Positions 21,141-32,606 are shown, numbered from the stretch's first letter. The stretch: 64,000 nucleotides of DNA from Adiantum capillus-veneris (GCA_014529385.2 CM043969.1:9897001-9961000); one strand, 5' to 3'. The notes: generated by a model from the letters alone, not told the origin. Numbers and translations are program-made.

Positions 21141-22244
21141 TCAGATTTGATCATTTCCTTCATAGTATCCTTGGGCTTCCAACAGTCGTTTAGGAATCCA
21201 ACGCAATGTTTCTTTAAATTTCTTGGAGTGAGGGGGACGTTTCTTATGAGGCTTCCGTTTTTTAGCATCAGCCATGGTTACTAAAGAAGCCTTAGGGACC
21301 CACTTGTATGTTTTCTTTGTTATATTAGGATGGTTCTTGTGTGTCTCAAGCTTTCTTTCAACTACATCAGTTGAATCTCTAGAGAGTTGGGCTATGGGGA
21401 CGTATGGTTCAACCTCTTGGACATGCAATGTCTTGGGTTTTATTTCCTTAGGCAATATCTGAGGGACTATGGATTGAGTGGTAGGGATAAGAGTTGGTTT
21501 TTGCGTTGTGACACCCCCAGTCCCCCAATCAATAGTGTATTTGGTGGCTATCATCCACGTGCGTCCTAGGTTTATATTACCCTCCATAGTTCCAACAGGC
21601 ATGACCAAAAAGTCTTGAGCTACAATCCCATTGTCATAATTGACAGAAGTGTTCCAGATTCCAAAAACCGTAGTTTTTTTCTTGTTGACACCCTTGACTT
21701 GGATAATACTCTCAGATAGAGGTGTCTTCCCTAACTGACACCACACCCCATATGATAGCAGATTATATTTAGCACCCGTGTCCAATAAGGCGTTATATAG
21801 CACTTTTCCATAGGTGCTATTTAGCTCAATAGGGTATCGTAGAGGTGTGTCAGAGTCCAACCAGTCCTCGTCGATTTCAACATGGAATGCATGTGTGACT
21901 CCAAGGTTAGCCTCTCGTTTTCGTTTTATACGTTGTTGTCGCTCCTTAGCCTCAACTTGAGCTTGTATCTTCTTCAATTCTATTTGTGCCTTGGCTGCCT
22001 TTTTTGTATGGATGTCACGCAACTCCTCTTGGCTTAAAGGATCATAGTATCTTTTAAATTTGCTCCCATTGAGGAATCCAATGGTTTCAACTCCATCAAG
22101 AGTCTCCACACAAATGGTTCCTTGTGGGGTGATCTCACATACTCTATATGGTCCTTTTCCCGCATATTTCAACTTTTTCTTTTCGTTACGCACTCCATAC
22201 ATAAGGACTTTATCACCAACAATGATATCTTTGTTCTTTAGATG
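21141..22244 (-). pseudogene. Element B: integrase C-terminal module plus second retropepsin-like domain
   Basis: One uninterrupted frame. It opens with an integrase C-terminal fold (GDKVLMYG, then GKGPYRVCEI, GTICVETLDG and LNGSKFKRYYDP) and passes through a Lys/Gln/Glu-rich helix of about 45 residues. Then comes a retropepsin-like domain: LYNALLDTGAKYNLLSYGVW with a proper DTG, about 70 residues later INLGRTWM, then YTIDWG. The tail has two W(V/I)PK motifs (KWVPKASL, RWIPKRLL). The canonical protease of B lies elsewhere (29390-29890). LTR F is inserted just upstream. The protease fold is my reading of motifs. Fossil. Confidence 0.75.
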
Positions 22245-22369
22245 ACGGTGACGAAGGAAATTTGGAATGGCGGCCTCTACACCAAAACAAAACTCCATTG
22301 CGCCACAAGGGAAATGAGATAAGGGCACCACCTAGTCTTGGAAGCGTGGGCTAGGACCGCTACACAGAG

Positions 22370-22370
<1 letters not shown>

Positions 22371-22441
<71 letters not shown>
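22371..22441. repeat. (GA)n microsatellite
   Basis: About 70 bp of nearly pure GA inside LTR F. Confidence 0.95.
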
Positions 22442-22442
<1 letters not shown>

Positions 22443-22543
22443 GATCACTATGAATGAAGCATTAACCTTAGTGTGTGTACAAGGAATGGATGACTTCAAA
22501 CACTCCCAACACAAATAGTCATGTAGATTACCAAACAACCACA

Positions 22544-22705
22544 TCACATCAAGTACTCTCACACACATATAAAAGATTTCTCTTAATTAACATAAGTAAG
22601 AGGAGGAGAGGTTACTAGGATTAGCCAAGATCACATCAAGTACTCTCACACACATATAAAAGATTTCTCTTAATTAACATAAGTAAGAGGAGGAGAGGTT
22701 ACTAG
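22544..22705. repeat. 75-bp direct duplication inside LTR F
   Basis: 22544-22618 and 22631-22705 are near-identical (TCACATCAAGTACTCTC.. to ..GGTTACTAG) with a 12-bp spacer. Their identity implies a recent duplication. Confidence 0.93.
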
Positions 22706-23800
22706 CATGAAACAATTTGCACTCTAGAATGTGCAAGAATAGAGTGAATGAATGAGCTTATGGGCTCATGGTGAGTGATACAAAGACTCAATGGGGCTGA
22801 GGGAGGCTTGAAATTACAAAGGGGAAGGCCTCTTTATATAGGAAAGAGAGTGATTAGGAGTGAGGTTAAGATCCAAGTGTAATTTGTACAAATGAAGCTT
22901 GATTAGGGACATTCAACCAATGAAGAAGCTCCTTCCAAGTGATTTGTTAACCAATTAGCTCCATCATCACTTGTGTTGTCTTCACTCCTTCCTCCATAGC
23001 TTGAGTCCAAGAGCTTCCTTATTTTAAAATGTAAAGAATCTACATAAAATCAATACATATCTAGTAATAATAGAAAGGGGTTGAATGAGAACTTATGAAT
23101 TACAACAAGATTAAGCATGACTTGAGAGGTGATTAGAAGAGGAACTTTGATGGGTTTTTGAGCTTGAGAGAGAGGAAGAAGGAGAGGAGGGTGAGAAGAC
23201 TAATGGCTGATTTTAGAGAAGGTCTCAATGTGGAAAAGGAAGGGTGTGTGTGTGTAAAGGTAGAGGGGGTGGTCTCCACCACAGTTGAAAAAATTGGTGT
23301 CCACCATTTTGGTCATATCTCCTAGACCGTAGATGCAAAAATTATAAAAAAAATATGGCCAAAATCTCCAGCTCATCAGCTACAACTTTGATGAAGACAA
23401 ATTTTCTTGGATCGGAGTGGAAGTATTTTTAAAAAATTCAGCAAAATCATGTGTCTGGTTTCTTCCTTTACCAAGTCTTCCACTTCGGTCCCATTTGTTT
23501 GAATCATCATATGGCTCCAAAGCCATGATGATATGAGCCACTCATGACCGTTGAATCATGGGTGCATGGCTCCACAACCACATCATATCTTTTCTTTTCA
23601 CATTTACATATTTTCCCTTCCCTTTACCACTAGGTTCTCCCTCTACCTTTCACCTCCGGTGAACTAGTCAAGAAAAAATCATTTTTTTTTAATTACTCCA
23701 AGAGGTTGTTCTCACTCTTTCTTTTATTGTAAACCTCTAGAAGCAAGTAAAACCAACAAAATATGATAAACAAAAATTTATGATAGGCTCGGATCAACGG

Positions 23801-24874
23801 CCAAACCATTTCTTCCTCCTATCTTTCTCCACAAGTGCATTTTGCACAGCTAATTGCCTCTCTTCATCTAGCCTTTCAAGGATATATAATCGCTCAACTA
23901 AGGGGTTACCATCCCAACCTTCTTGAGAAGCTACTCGAAGACTAGGAACGACAAACTCCCATGGCATAATCGCTTCTTGGCCATACACCATCTTGAATGG
24001 TGTGCAGTTAATGGCAACTTTATACGCAGTACGATAAGCCCATAGAGCTGATGTAAGCTTTAAATCCCAATCTGTGCGATGAGCTTCCACCGTTTTGGTT
24101 AAGATAGAGATTAAGGTCTTATTGGTGCTCTCAGCTTGGCCATTTGCTTGTAGATAATAAGGTGTGGATTTATGGTGAGCTATCATAAAGTTGGTAGTGA
24201 TTTCTTTTATTACTCCATTTATAAAATGAGTACCATTGTCACTCACAATCTCAAAGGGACAACCAAATCTTGTAACAATGTTCTCAAAGAGAAACTTGAC
24301 AGTTGACCTTGCATCGGCCTTACGTGTCGCCCTGGATTCCGCCCACTTTGTCACATAGTCAGTGGCAACGATAATATATCGAGATTGAGTGCTACGAGCT
24401 GCCAGACTAATTGGGCCTACAAAGTCCAAACCCCATTTTTCAAATGGTTGAGTCACTTTAACCGGATGTAAGGGCATCCTATCCTTTTGTTGTGTGATCT
24501 TGTAATGCTCGCATTCATCACATCCTTTTGCAAAAAGTGATGCATCCTTAAATAAGGTTGGCCACCAATAGCCTGATTGCAACACCTTTCTAGCTGTTAG
24601 TTCCCTTGAGAAATGTCCTCCAGCTATACCCCATGTGGGCTTCTTGCAGTATGTACAAATACTCATCCTCACGGGCACAATGTCTCAGAATATCATCCTT
24701 CCCTAGCCTGTAGAGAGTTCCCGCAATGAGAGAGTAAGGTTCACATTCTTTTAACAGTTTTCGAGCTCTGTCTTTATGAAGCTCTTTGGGTGGAAAACCA
24801 TTAACTAGAAAGTTCACAATCTTCTCACTCCATTCATGTATGGTTTTGACTAGGAATAGAGAAGTATCAGGCAA
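23801..24874 (-). pseudogene. Element B integrase (zinc-binding and core)
   Basis: GGHFSRELTARKVL and CDECEHYK give the H..C.C zinc-binding motif. The core has WGLDFVGPI (first Asp), IVSDNGTHFI (second Asp) and QANGQAESTNK (Glu). [20 protein letters not shown] and the RLYILERLDEERQLAVQNAL helix follow. The C-terminal module lies beyond LTR F at 21141-22244. Integrase would insert element cDNA. No chromodomain. Fossil. Confidence 0.88.
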
Positions 24875-25294
24875 TTAATCATCGACTCCAGTAGGGGCTT
24901 CACCATTGGGTATTCGAGACAAATGATCAACCATGACATGTCTTTTACCAGGTCTCACCACAATGGTAAAATCAAACTCAAGGAGAACTAACAACCATCT
25001 TGTAATTCTTCCCGTGGAACAAGGTTTATTTACTAGATACAACAAGGCTTTATGATCAACATAGAACATAAACTTGTTGGCCAGAAGGTAGTAGCGAAAT
25101 TTCTTCACTGCATAAATCATACCTAAACCTTCTCGCTCTGTAGTGGTGTAGTTTCTTTCGGCATCATTCAACTGACGACTTGCAAAGCTAATGGGGTAGT
25201 TCAGTTTATGTTCTCCTAGTTGAGCTTCAACACACCCAATAGCAAAGTTCGATGCATCAATATGCACATGAAAAATTACATTCCAATCGGGCAC
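24875..25294 (-). pseudogene. Element B RNase H
   Basis: Gypsy RNase H: FHVHIDASNFAIGCVEAQLG, ISFASRQLNDAERNYTTTEREGLGMI and FYVDHKALLYLVNKP carry the Asp, Glu and Asp of the active site. It would degrade the RNA strand of the hybrid. It lies directly after RT. Fossil. Confidence 0.88.
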
Positions 25295-26286
25295 TCATAG
25301 AATAGGAGCGCTAGTCAAGGTCTTTTTCAATGACTCATAAGCATGATCACACTCCGTAGTCCATTGGAACTCAATAAGAAGCTTGTACAAAGGACGAGCT
25401 ATCTCGGGAAAGTTTAAAATAAACCGTCGGTAATAACCAACATGGCCCATGAACCTTCGAACTCCTTTATAGTTTGTAGGTGGTGGCAATTCTGCAATGG
25501 CTTTAATTTTGCTCTCATATGTGGAAATCCCATTTTTGGACACTATATGCCCTAAAATGACTCCATGTTTAACCCAAAATTGGCATTTGAAAGGGTTTAA
25601 GGAGATGTGATACAATCTACACTTCTCAAACACTTTTCGTAAGCATGATAGATGTTCTTTCCATGAAGAATAAACACAAAGGTCATCTAAGAAAGCTTCA
25701 CAAAACTCCCTCAAATATTCTCTAAAAGCAGTGTTTATTAATCTTTGAAAGGTAGCCGGGGCATTGGTTAAGCCAAAAGCCATAACACGAAATGCGAACA
25801 CTCCAAATTCGGTTATAAAAGCTGTTTTAGCTTTGTCCTCTAGCGCAATTGTGATTTGATTGTAGCCAGAGTACCCATCTAAAAAGCTATAAGCTTCCTT
25901 CCCTGCAACTCTTTCAAGCACATGTTCTGAATATGGAAAGGGGTAATGGTCCCTCCTAGTGGCGGCATTGACCTTCTTGAGATCCACGCACACTCTGAGT
26001 TTCCCATTCTTCTTTGGCACAATCACTATTGGAGACACCCATTCTGAGTGCTCAATAGGGTATATGAATCCGCATTCCACCAGCTTTTCAATCTCTTCTT
26101 GAACAATTTTTGCATATTTAGGATTCATTGGGTAGGGTCGTTGCTGAACTCGTTTAGCCATGCTATTCATAGGGATTGTGTGTTGCACCACGGAAGCTGG
26201 AACACCTTTCATGTCATGATATGTCCAAGCAAATATATCCCTGAATTCCTTGAGAAGTTCTTTAAGTACACACTCTTCAGTCGCTG
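25295..26286 (-). pseudogene. Element B reverse transcriptase
   Basis: Complete set of RT blocks: VECGFIYPIEHSEWVSPIV, VPKKNGKLRVCVDLKKVN, FLDGYSGYNQI, TAFITEFGVFAFRVM, FGLTNAPATFQRL, AFLDDLCVYS (catalytic Asp pair) and GHIVSKNGI. Block order and spacing are normal for gypsy. The closest relative in the window is J's RT (62944-63972). Fossil. Confidence 0.9.
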
Positions 26287-27353
26287 TCAGATCTTGGGCA
26301 ATGAAGACAGGTTTAGACTCTTCTCCTGGGTCTGAAACTCTATTTCCTTAACTATCGTTGGACCATCATAGACTCCATTGCTACCATCGATAGGTTTTCT
26401 TTGAGCCTTTGTATACACAACCTTACGTTCCTCTGTGGTATAGGATTTGAAATGTTCAGGTGCAGGGTGTAAGTCTGTGGGGTCCTGTTGTTCTGTGGAC
26501 TGTGATTTAACTTCTGATTCCTTTTGTTGTTGAGCTAACTCTCGATTTTGTCGTCTCCTTACGGTACGGCTCAACTTTGGCTTCTCTGTAGCCTCTAGTT
26601 GTGCGATGTCAATGGGTTGTGGACTACACCACATAATGCTTTGAAGGTATTCACCCCAGTTATCTACCAACTTTCGATGAGCATCACATGCCCCTATATA
26701 ATTAAGCCATTCTGCGGTAGATTTCTTTTCATTTATTCTATCATGCACATTTGTTCGATATCGTCGCCTCTTATATCTCTTACTCTTCTTGTTTAATTCT
26801 CGATTACGGTCGATTTCTAGTGAAGACTCACTAGATGAATCACTACTTGTGTCTTCTGCTCCCTTGGATAGATTATCATCTAGGTTACCACTGGGCCCTG
26901 AATGGTTTGTCCCCACATTTGCACTAAGATTAAACTCAGATTCTTTGTCCTCAGAGTCAATTTCAATTGATGATTCTAACCCCAAATCGTGGGGGCTATA
27001 GTCTTGTGAGGTGCTATTGGTTTCAATGCCAGTCAAACTTTCATCTTGTAGATCATCATAAGCTATATGCATTTCTTCTAGCATGTTTAAGGGTACAAGT
27101 GGTGGTATTTTATCCCCCTCAGGTGTTACCCAGGTCGTCCCCCTATTTCCCCAAGTGTCTATGGTTGCTGCTAGGTGGACCCAATCCACATTGTCCGACT
27201 TAGTCATCCCAGGTAGTACATCCATATAAGGAGAATCTTCCCCAACATCAGTGTCCGCTTTACACGTGTAACAATATTGCAATGGGGCCGAGTGAACTGT
27301 GGTGTCAGATCTATGATCGATTATAAACCTGTTTCCTAGAGGATGTGCTCGAC
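26287..27353 (-). pseudogene. Element B: long linker between protease and RT
   Basis: About 330 residues between the protease and RT regions. It starts with a Cys pair (YCYTCKAD), continues acidic and Ser-rich (EDTSSDSSSESSLEID), then strongly basic (KKSKRYKRRRYR, RTVRRRQNREL). No known domain. Solo LTR S is inserted on its upstream side; CCGT at 27354-27357 is the left target duplication. Fossil. Confidence 0.6.
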
Positions 27354-27357
27354 CCGT

Positions 27358-28184
27358 TGTCGAGAAATTTGCGGTCTTGCTAGGAAAGCACCGGGCTTAT
27401 GGCTGTGAGAGTTTGTGAGAGAACTCAACAAAAACTATATGAAGGATTTAAACCATAGATGCCATGAAGACTAGGGTTTGGAAAGAAGTGCAATCAAAGA
27501 AGACTCACTCTTTCTCTCTTGCACTCACACACACACAAAGAAAGAACGCAAAAGAGAATGTCAAAACAATACGAAGATGAAAACATCAAGGCTATGGTCA
27601 TATCGTATCATGAGTAATATGAAAGGTTTAATGGATGAGTTAATGGCATTCAATCTTGGCTGACCAAATAGGCTACGAATTGTTCTTTGGAATTGTAGTT
27701 TTGTGCTTACCATAATATAGATATTTTGTCTAGTGATTGGGATTAATTGTGTGTACAAATCCTCTTGGTTCATAGCAAGATAACTACGCTTACATCAAAA
27801 GAAAAATTATAGTCTATGAGAGGTAGTATGATGGGATCCGGTGATAGAAGTATTTCATTGAGCCTTTCAGGGCCGAAGAGAAACACTATACGTTGTTGAA
27901 AGTGTATTTTACGGCTAATCCATACGTTAATTCTAATAGATTGTACAGAGTGAAAGCGATAGAAATGATCATCATGTGGGTTATTCATCTATGATAGTAT
28001 GTGTGAAATGTAGATATGAGAGAAGTGAAGAGATGAGAATTTTCCCTCCCAAGCTCTATTCTTGCCCGTAGGCAATAAGGATACTGCGGGGAGAGATGTA
28101 CCTGTAGCAAAGAGAACCTAAAATTTGTAGAGAGGATGAATTACTAAGAGTGAGAGAGATAGGTTTGGTTAAGGAGATGAGATT

Positions 28185-28226
<42 letters not shown>

Positions 28227-29385
28227 AGAGATGAAAAAGAAAACAACAAGAAATCAAGAAAACATCAATGTAGAACACATCTTACTTGACAAAACCTTTG
28301 GCACCATTATTGATGGAAAGAGAAGAAGAGTGGAGAATTCCACTTTGATTGATACACCAAGTGTAAGACCTTCTTTGATTAGAGTTGATCTTCCAAGGAT
28401 AGCTTGTTGCAGGAATGGCTAGTCTTCTTCTAGGAAAAAGTGTAGGCTTGGGCTTATGTTAATGGCTAAGTACAATTAGGCGTTACTACTCACTCCCTCA
28501 TGAATTCCTCTCATCAATGGCTTGAATTCTTGAGTTCCTTCCAAGGAAGAAGAGGTCCCCTTTTATAGGTGAAGGGAACCCCCAAGGGTTTACACAAGAA
28601 GAGAGGAGCCAGTGTGAACAGGAATTGAAAAAGTTGGAAATGAGCTGCCCCTGCATGATGTGGGCAGACTGGGGTCCAGTATTTTGATCATATCTCCTCA
28701 ACCGTGGCTCCACATAAAAAAGTAAAAATATGGGCAAAAACTTCAGCTCATTAGCTACGATTTTCATTTTAAAATTGTTTTCCAATTCAGATTGGAACCT
28801 TGTGTAAAAAATTCATCAAAATAGGGTCCATTTATGGCAGCAAAAGTCTTCATGTGGTTTCCTTAGCCTAGACTTTCATTTAATTCCAAAGGACACCTCA
28901 TGCCATATGAAAGCATGACATTGCTCCTTGACAAAGTTTTGTAATCATGCTTGCAATAATGCATTAAAATAAGTGTATCTTTGAAATCATGCCACCTAGT
29001 GTCCCACTAGGATTTGATTCTCTCCTAGTAGCTATTTAAAAAGAAATATAAGAAAAGTATAAAAAATACATAGAATATATATATATTGGAGTTTACCCTA
29101 GATATAGGATCTAGCTAGGGTGTGAGATGATAATGAAATAGTAGAAATAAAGAATCAATGCTTTTTGCCCCAAGTTAAAGAGGCGGAGCTATTGATGCTT
29201 TTCCCATAGTATTTTCTGATGGTAAAGTAAGGATATGTTACCCTTGAGAAAAATAATAGGATGAGATAGAAGGCTTATTATTATACTTAAATATGCATAT
29301 ATAGGAAATATAATTATGTATCTAAAAAGATACAAGATAGATCTTGTAGCATGCGTTCCCACTATGTACGTGTCACAGCACGACA
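27358..29385 (-). mobile_element. Solo LTR S, family A
   Basis: 2028 bp with the same start (TGTCGAG) and end (CACGACA) as LTRs of A and D, flanked by CCGT at 27354-27357 and 29386-29389. No internal region lies next to it, so LTR-LTR recombination probably removed the element body. An (AT)n tract at about 28186-28220 is longer than in the other copies. Orientation is the same as A. Confidence 0.93.
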
Positions 29386-29389
29386 CCGT

Positions 29390-29890
29390 CATAAGATCCA
29401 CTCGAATGACAGAATCTTGGAACTTCAAGTAGACATGGTTTTTAGACCATTCATGCACCATTTTTACTTCCCTCATGAAAGGACGTCCTAAGATCATCTC
29501 CGATGCCATAGTGTGTTTGGAGAAATACATAACAATAAAGGTAATCGTTATTTTATGTCCAAAGACCTTGATCTTGAGATCTTCTAGCATCCCAATAGGT
29601 TTAACAATAGACCCATTGGCCATCTTCACTACTATGGTTGTGGTCACAAGGTGAGGTCTTCCCATAGTTTCCCAGCAATTTTTAGTCACAATGCTAACCC
29701 CAACGCCACCATCAAGGATTCCCTTCACAATTAATCCCTTAGTAGTGATTGGTATAGTCGCATTAGATTCATCACCCTCAAAGTATTGTCCCAACTTGTT
29801 AACAGGTATTTCTATAACAAGGTTCTCATCTAGGTTCGGTTGTGGATCTATGTATTCCTCCTCTATTGGCATCTCCCCATCTCCATCCAT
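29390..29890 (-). pseudogene. Element B canonical protease
   Basis: Retropepsin region in the usual place upstream of RT: LIVKGILDGGVGVSIVTK (DGG in place of D-T/S-G, a variant common in plant gypsy elements), VVKMANGSIVKPIG and MILGRPFM. It would cleave Gag-Pol. Fossil. Confidence 0.82.
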
Positions 29891-31175
29891 CTGTGAAAAT
29901 TGTGGTAGCCCAAACTTCAGTTCTCCATTGAGGATGGCTCAAAGGGCTGAGACTAGCTCGGGGTCTTTATATAGTTTGGACATGATGGTGGTTCTAACTT
30001 CTGAAGACATGAAATCCATCAATTTGGCAATGTTTAATGGCACCGTTTGGCCTTGAGTCCTTTGACGTGGGGAAGATGGGATATCCATTTCTTTGATAGG
30101 ATCTGGTAGTCCCTCTGTAAACATTCTTTCCATCAAGAAGTGAGTACGCCCACTTTCCCATGACTTTAAGTCACTTTCTTCTTGGATGACACTAGGTATG
30201 TCCAAGGGTCTATGGACTTGGTGAGGTTGTTGTTGCGTAGGGAACACGCTGTCTGTAATCTGGATCTTCCTAGGTGCTGGTTCTAGATCCCTTTGGGTAT
30301 CTTCTACCAAACTCCTTAATTGCTTGACTCGCTCAATCTCCTTTGTAGGGTTTGGGTAAGTTCCTATCTTCTTTTTGGATCCTGGCCATTGTTGCTCATG
30401 AAGATCTTCCTTGTTGGTTTCTATGTTAGTGGTCGTTTTGGTCTCCATGGTTTCACCTGAATCAGAATCTTCTTCAGCGTCGTTCATATATACGGGTTCG
30501 TCACCAGTCTCTATGTCAACCCACATGGTATGTGTAGCCAATGTATAGGTCGGTCAAAGTCTCCGTGTGTAGGTCATATTCCCAATTTTCATTGAGAAAT
30601 ACCCTGTCCAAACTTGGTGTACTAGAGGGTTTCCGTGAGGTGGATGCAATGTTGCTTCCCGTGTTTTGACTTTTAGTCACCACTACCTTAGAGGCGACTT
30701 TGAAAGGTGGTAGCTCGGTAGGGCCCTCATTAAATGAGGTAGGTAGAATGTCCACGTGGACACTCTGAGGGAGTGTGGGGTCTATGGGAGATGTGAATGG
30801 TGATTCTACTTCCCCACCCCCTTCGTTTACTTCACTAGCCGTAGGTTCAGAGCGCGTAGCTCTACTCAAAGTTTCCATCAAACGACTAAAAACACTAGTT
30901 CCAGGTTGCTGGGCCCAGCTAGGTACGGTTTCATTTGTTCCCCCGGGGCTTTGTGTAAGATGCTCTTCCATAATATCGTAGTCAGAGGAAGAGTCGCTAG
31001 CCGCTATATTTGGGTCTTGGGTTGCACTACCTTGGGTCCCCGCCGAGGGTGTAGACCCTAGCGTGGAAGGATAGTGAGTACCCCCGTAAATCGAAGCACT
31101 AGCTAGTTGTTCGGACTCTAGCACACGACTAGAGCGTAGATACATGTGCTTTGGGTACCCTACAAGTGTTGGCAA
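29891..31175 (-). pseudogene. Element B: gag-position frames, family not recognised
   Basis: Two overlapping open stretches, 30516-31175 and 29939-30541. The first is Ser/Thr/Pro-rich with DSSSDYDIMEEH. The second has a KKIGTYPNPTKEIERVKQL helix and ends near LMDFMSSEVRTTIMSKLY, which could be a short capsid-like helix pair. I see no Retrotrans_gag core and no CCHC zinc knuckle. The place, first frames after the leader, suggests Gag. Fossil. Confidence 0.5.
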
Positions 31176-31990
31176 GTACCCTCAAAGGTTACTTGCTTTG
31201 TTTTGTGGGTGTTTTGCACCCCGTTTTCTACTTGATTTTTTCTTGTTTTTGATGTTTTTTTAATGTTTAATTTTTCTAATTGAAGTGTGTGATAGCTCGA
31301 AACGAGCGTATCACTTAAAGGGTTGCTGTGTGCTTTACAGCACAATTTTCGGGCATCTGACCTTCCGTTGGTCCTCAAAAATCAATTTTTAGCTATGTGT
31401 GAAGCTAAAATTCATTTTTTTTAAAGGCGACTGAGGCCGAGGCTTGAGCGTGAGCTTAGGCTTAGGTCTGGGCTTGGATCTGGGAGGTATTCCCGATCTC
31501 GGTCCTACATTTAATTTTTTAATTTTTTTTTTAATTATAATAAAGGATAAGGCCGCCGCAGCCTGCGCGAGAGGACACACACACTCTCTCTACCTACTTC
31601 TAACTAATACACCTACTCTTACACACTAACACACTCTATTAACTCTCACTAATCTACTTCCTACTTACTGTATACAGAAAACTAACTACCTTAATACACA
31701 GAGAATAAACACAGAACCTTTGAAATCTCTATTAACAAAGAAAACTAACTACCTTAATACACAGAGAATAAACACAGAACCTTTGAAATCTCTATTAACA
31801 AAGAAAACTAACTACCTTAATACACACAAAATAAACACAGAACCTTTAAAAACTCCTTTAATAAAAAACACACACAGTATAACACCAAATCCCTCTTCTC
31901 AACACACACACACTCCTTCCTTACCTTTCCTACAATAGAAATTGCACCACGGAGAAGCATAGAGTGCTACTCGAGATTCATGTATGGCAC
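31176..31990 (-). other. Element B leader
   Basis: Sequence between the first frames and the primer site. It contains a three-copy tandem repeat (31678-31866) and AC/CT-rich tracts. Confidence 0.65.
31678..31866. repeat. 63-bp tandem repeat, three copies
   Basis: Units start at 31678, 31741 and 31804 (AAAACTAACTACCTTAATAC..). The first two are almost identical and the third has diverged. 63 is a multiple of three, so a chance + strand frame is kept open; I give it no coding meaning. Confidence 0.92.
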
Positions 31991-32008
31991 TCCCTGGCAG
32001 CGGCGCCA
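31991..32008 (-). other. Element B primer-binding site (tRNA-Asp-like)
   Basis: On the minus strand TGGCGCCGCTGCCAGGGA, 4 bp after the 5' LTR. It resembles the tRNA-Asp site of plant Tat/Athila elements (TGGCGCCGTTGCC..) with about two mismatches. Confidence 0.85.
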
Positions 32009-32012
32009 AAAA

Positions 32013-32606
32013 TGTGCGCATATGTCACACGTGTCAATGCAAGGAACTTGCCGATACACCGTGTGCGAGCCACAAATGGCTCCAATCACATAACAAGCCT
32101 AAAATAGTAAGCTCAAAGAAGGCGATGGTGTGTCACTCACCGCTCTACGCTTGATTCGTGGAGGATTCCTCGCCGCGAAGAAGAAGGAGACGCCGCTACG
32201 CCGTGCTCAACCGCCTCACCGCCGCCGTGCCGCCGCAATGCTCGATCGCACTCTCTCTCTCTCTCACACACACACACAAGGAGGTGAAGAAGAAGAAGAT
32301 GGAGATGGAGATGGAGATGGAGCAAGAGCACTCTTCTATTGCACAAATGAGAGAATTAATGAATTTTAGGTTTAGTTGACTTTTATATGAGCTCTCCCCA
32401 TTCACACTTGGGCGCCCATGCTTAGCCAACTATTCCCTTGAATGTTCCAGTTAGAGTGTGCCTCTCATCGGCGATCACTCTTACCCTTTTCCTATTGGAC
32501 CGACAAGCCTCGTACCTGACTCTACCAAATAAATAATACAATGTCCGCCGTAGGTTACAATGTCCGTCGTAGGTAATAGGGTGTCCGTGAGCCGTGAGGG
32601 TTAACA
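32013..32606 (-). repeat. Element B 5' LTR
   Basis: 594 bp, TGTGCGC.. to ..GGTTAACA. It pairs with 5553-6174. About 28 substitutions by eye outside the microsatellite. Confidence 0.9.

Larger units (their letters stand above)
22249..23796 (-). mobile_element. Solo LTR F, of a family related to A
   Basis: 1548-bp insertion in the integrase region of B, starting TGACGAAGG and ending GGCTCGGATCA, flanked by ACGG (22245-22248 and 23797-23800). Blocks resemble the A-family LTR in the same order and orientation: AAATTTGG at the start, a TTTATATAGG/TTTATAGG block near the middle, then GATCATATCTCCT-like, CAGCTCATCAGCTAC and AAAAAATTCA.CAAAAT. No internal coding region, so a solo LTR. Orientation is inferred from similarity to A. 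It holds a (GA)n tract and a 75-bp direct duplication. Confidence 0.78.
5553..32606 (-). mobile_element. Element B: Ty3/gypsy with tRNA-Asp primer site and long post-integrase frame, broken
   Basis: Minus-strand gypsy element. LTRs lie at 32013-32606 (5') and 5553-6174 (3'), with a tRNA-Asp-like primer site at 31991-32008 and a polypurine tract at 6175-6186. Its own sequence is 5553-7003, 20109-22248, 23797-27357 and 29386-32606; the rest is inserted element A, LTR F and solo LTR S. Order in the element: leader, gag-position frames, protease, linker, RT, RNase H, integrase, a frame with a second protease-like domain, 3' region. Protease, RT, integrase order and the Asp primer point to the Tat/Athila side of plant gypsy elements. 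LTR divergence is about 5% by eye. Besides three insertions it has several breaks. Confidence 0.9.

Noticed and set aside
31678-31866. CRISPR-like array
   Set aside because: Units are directly adjoining tandem repeats without spacers, in a eukaryotic retroelement leader.
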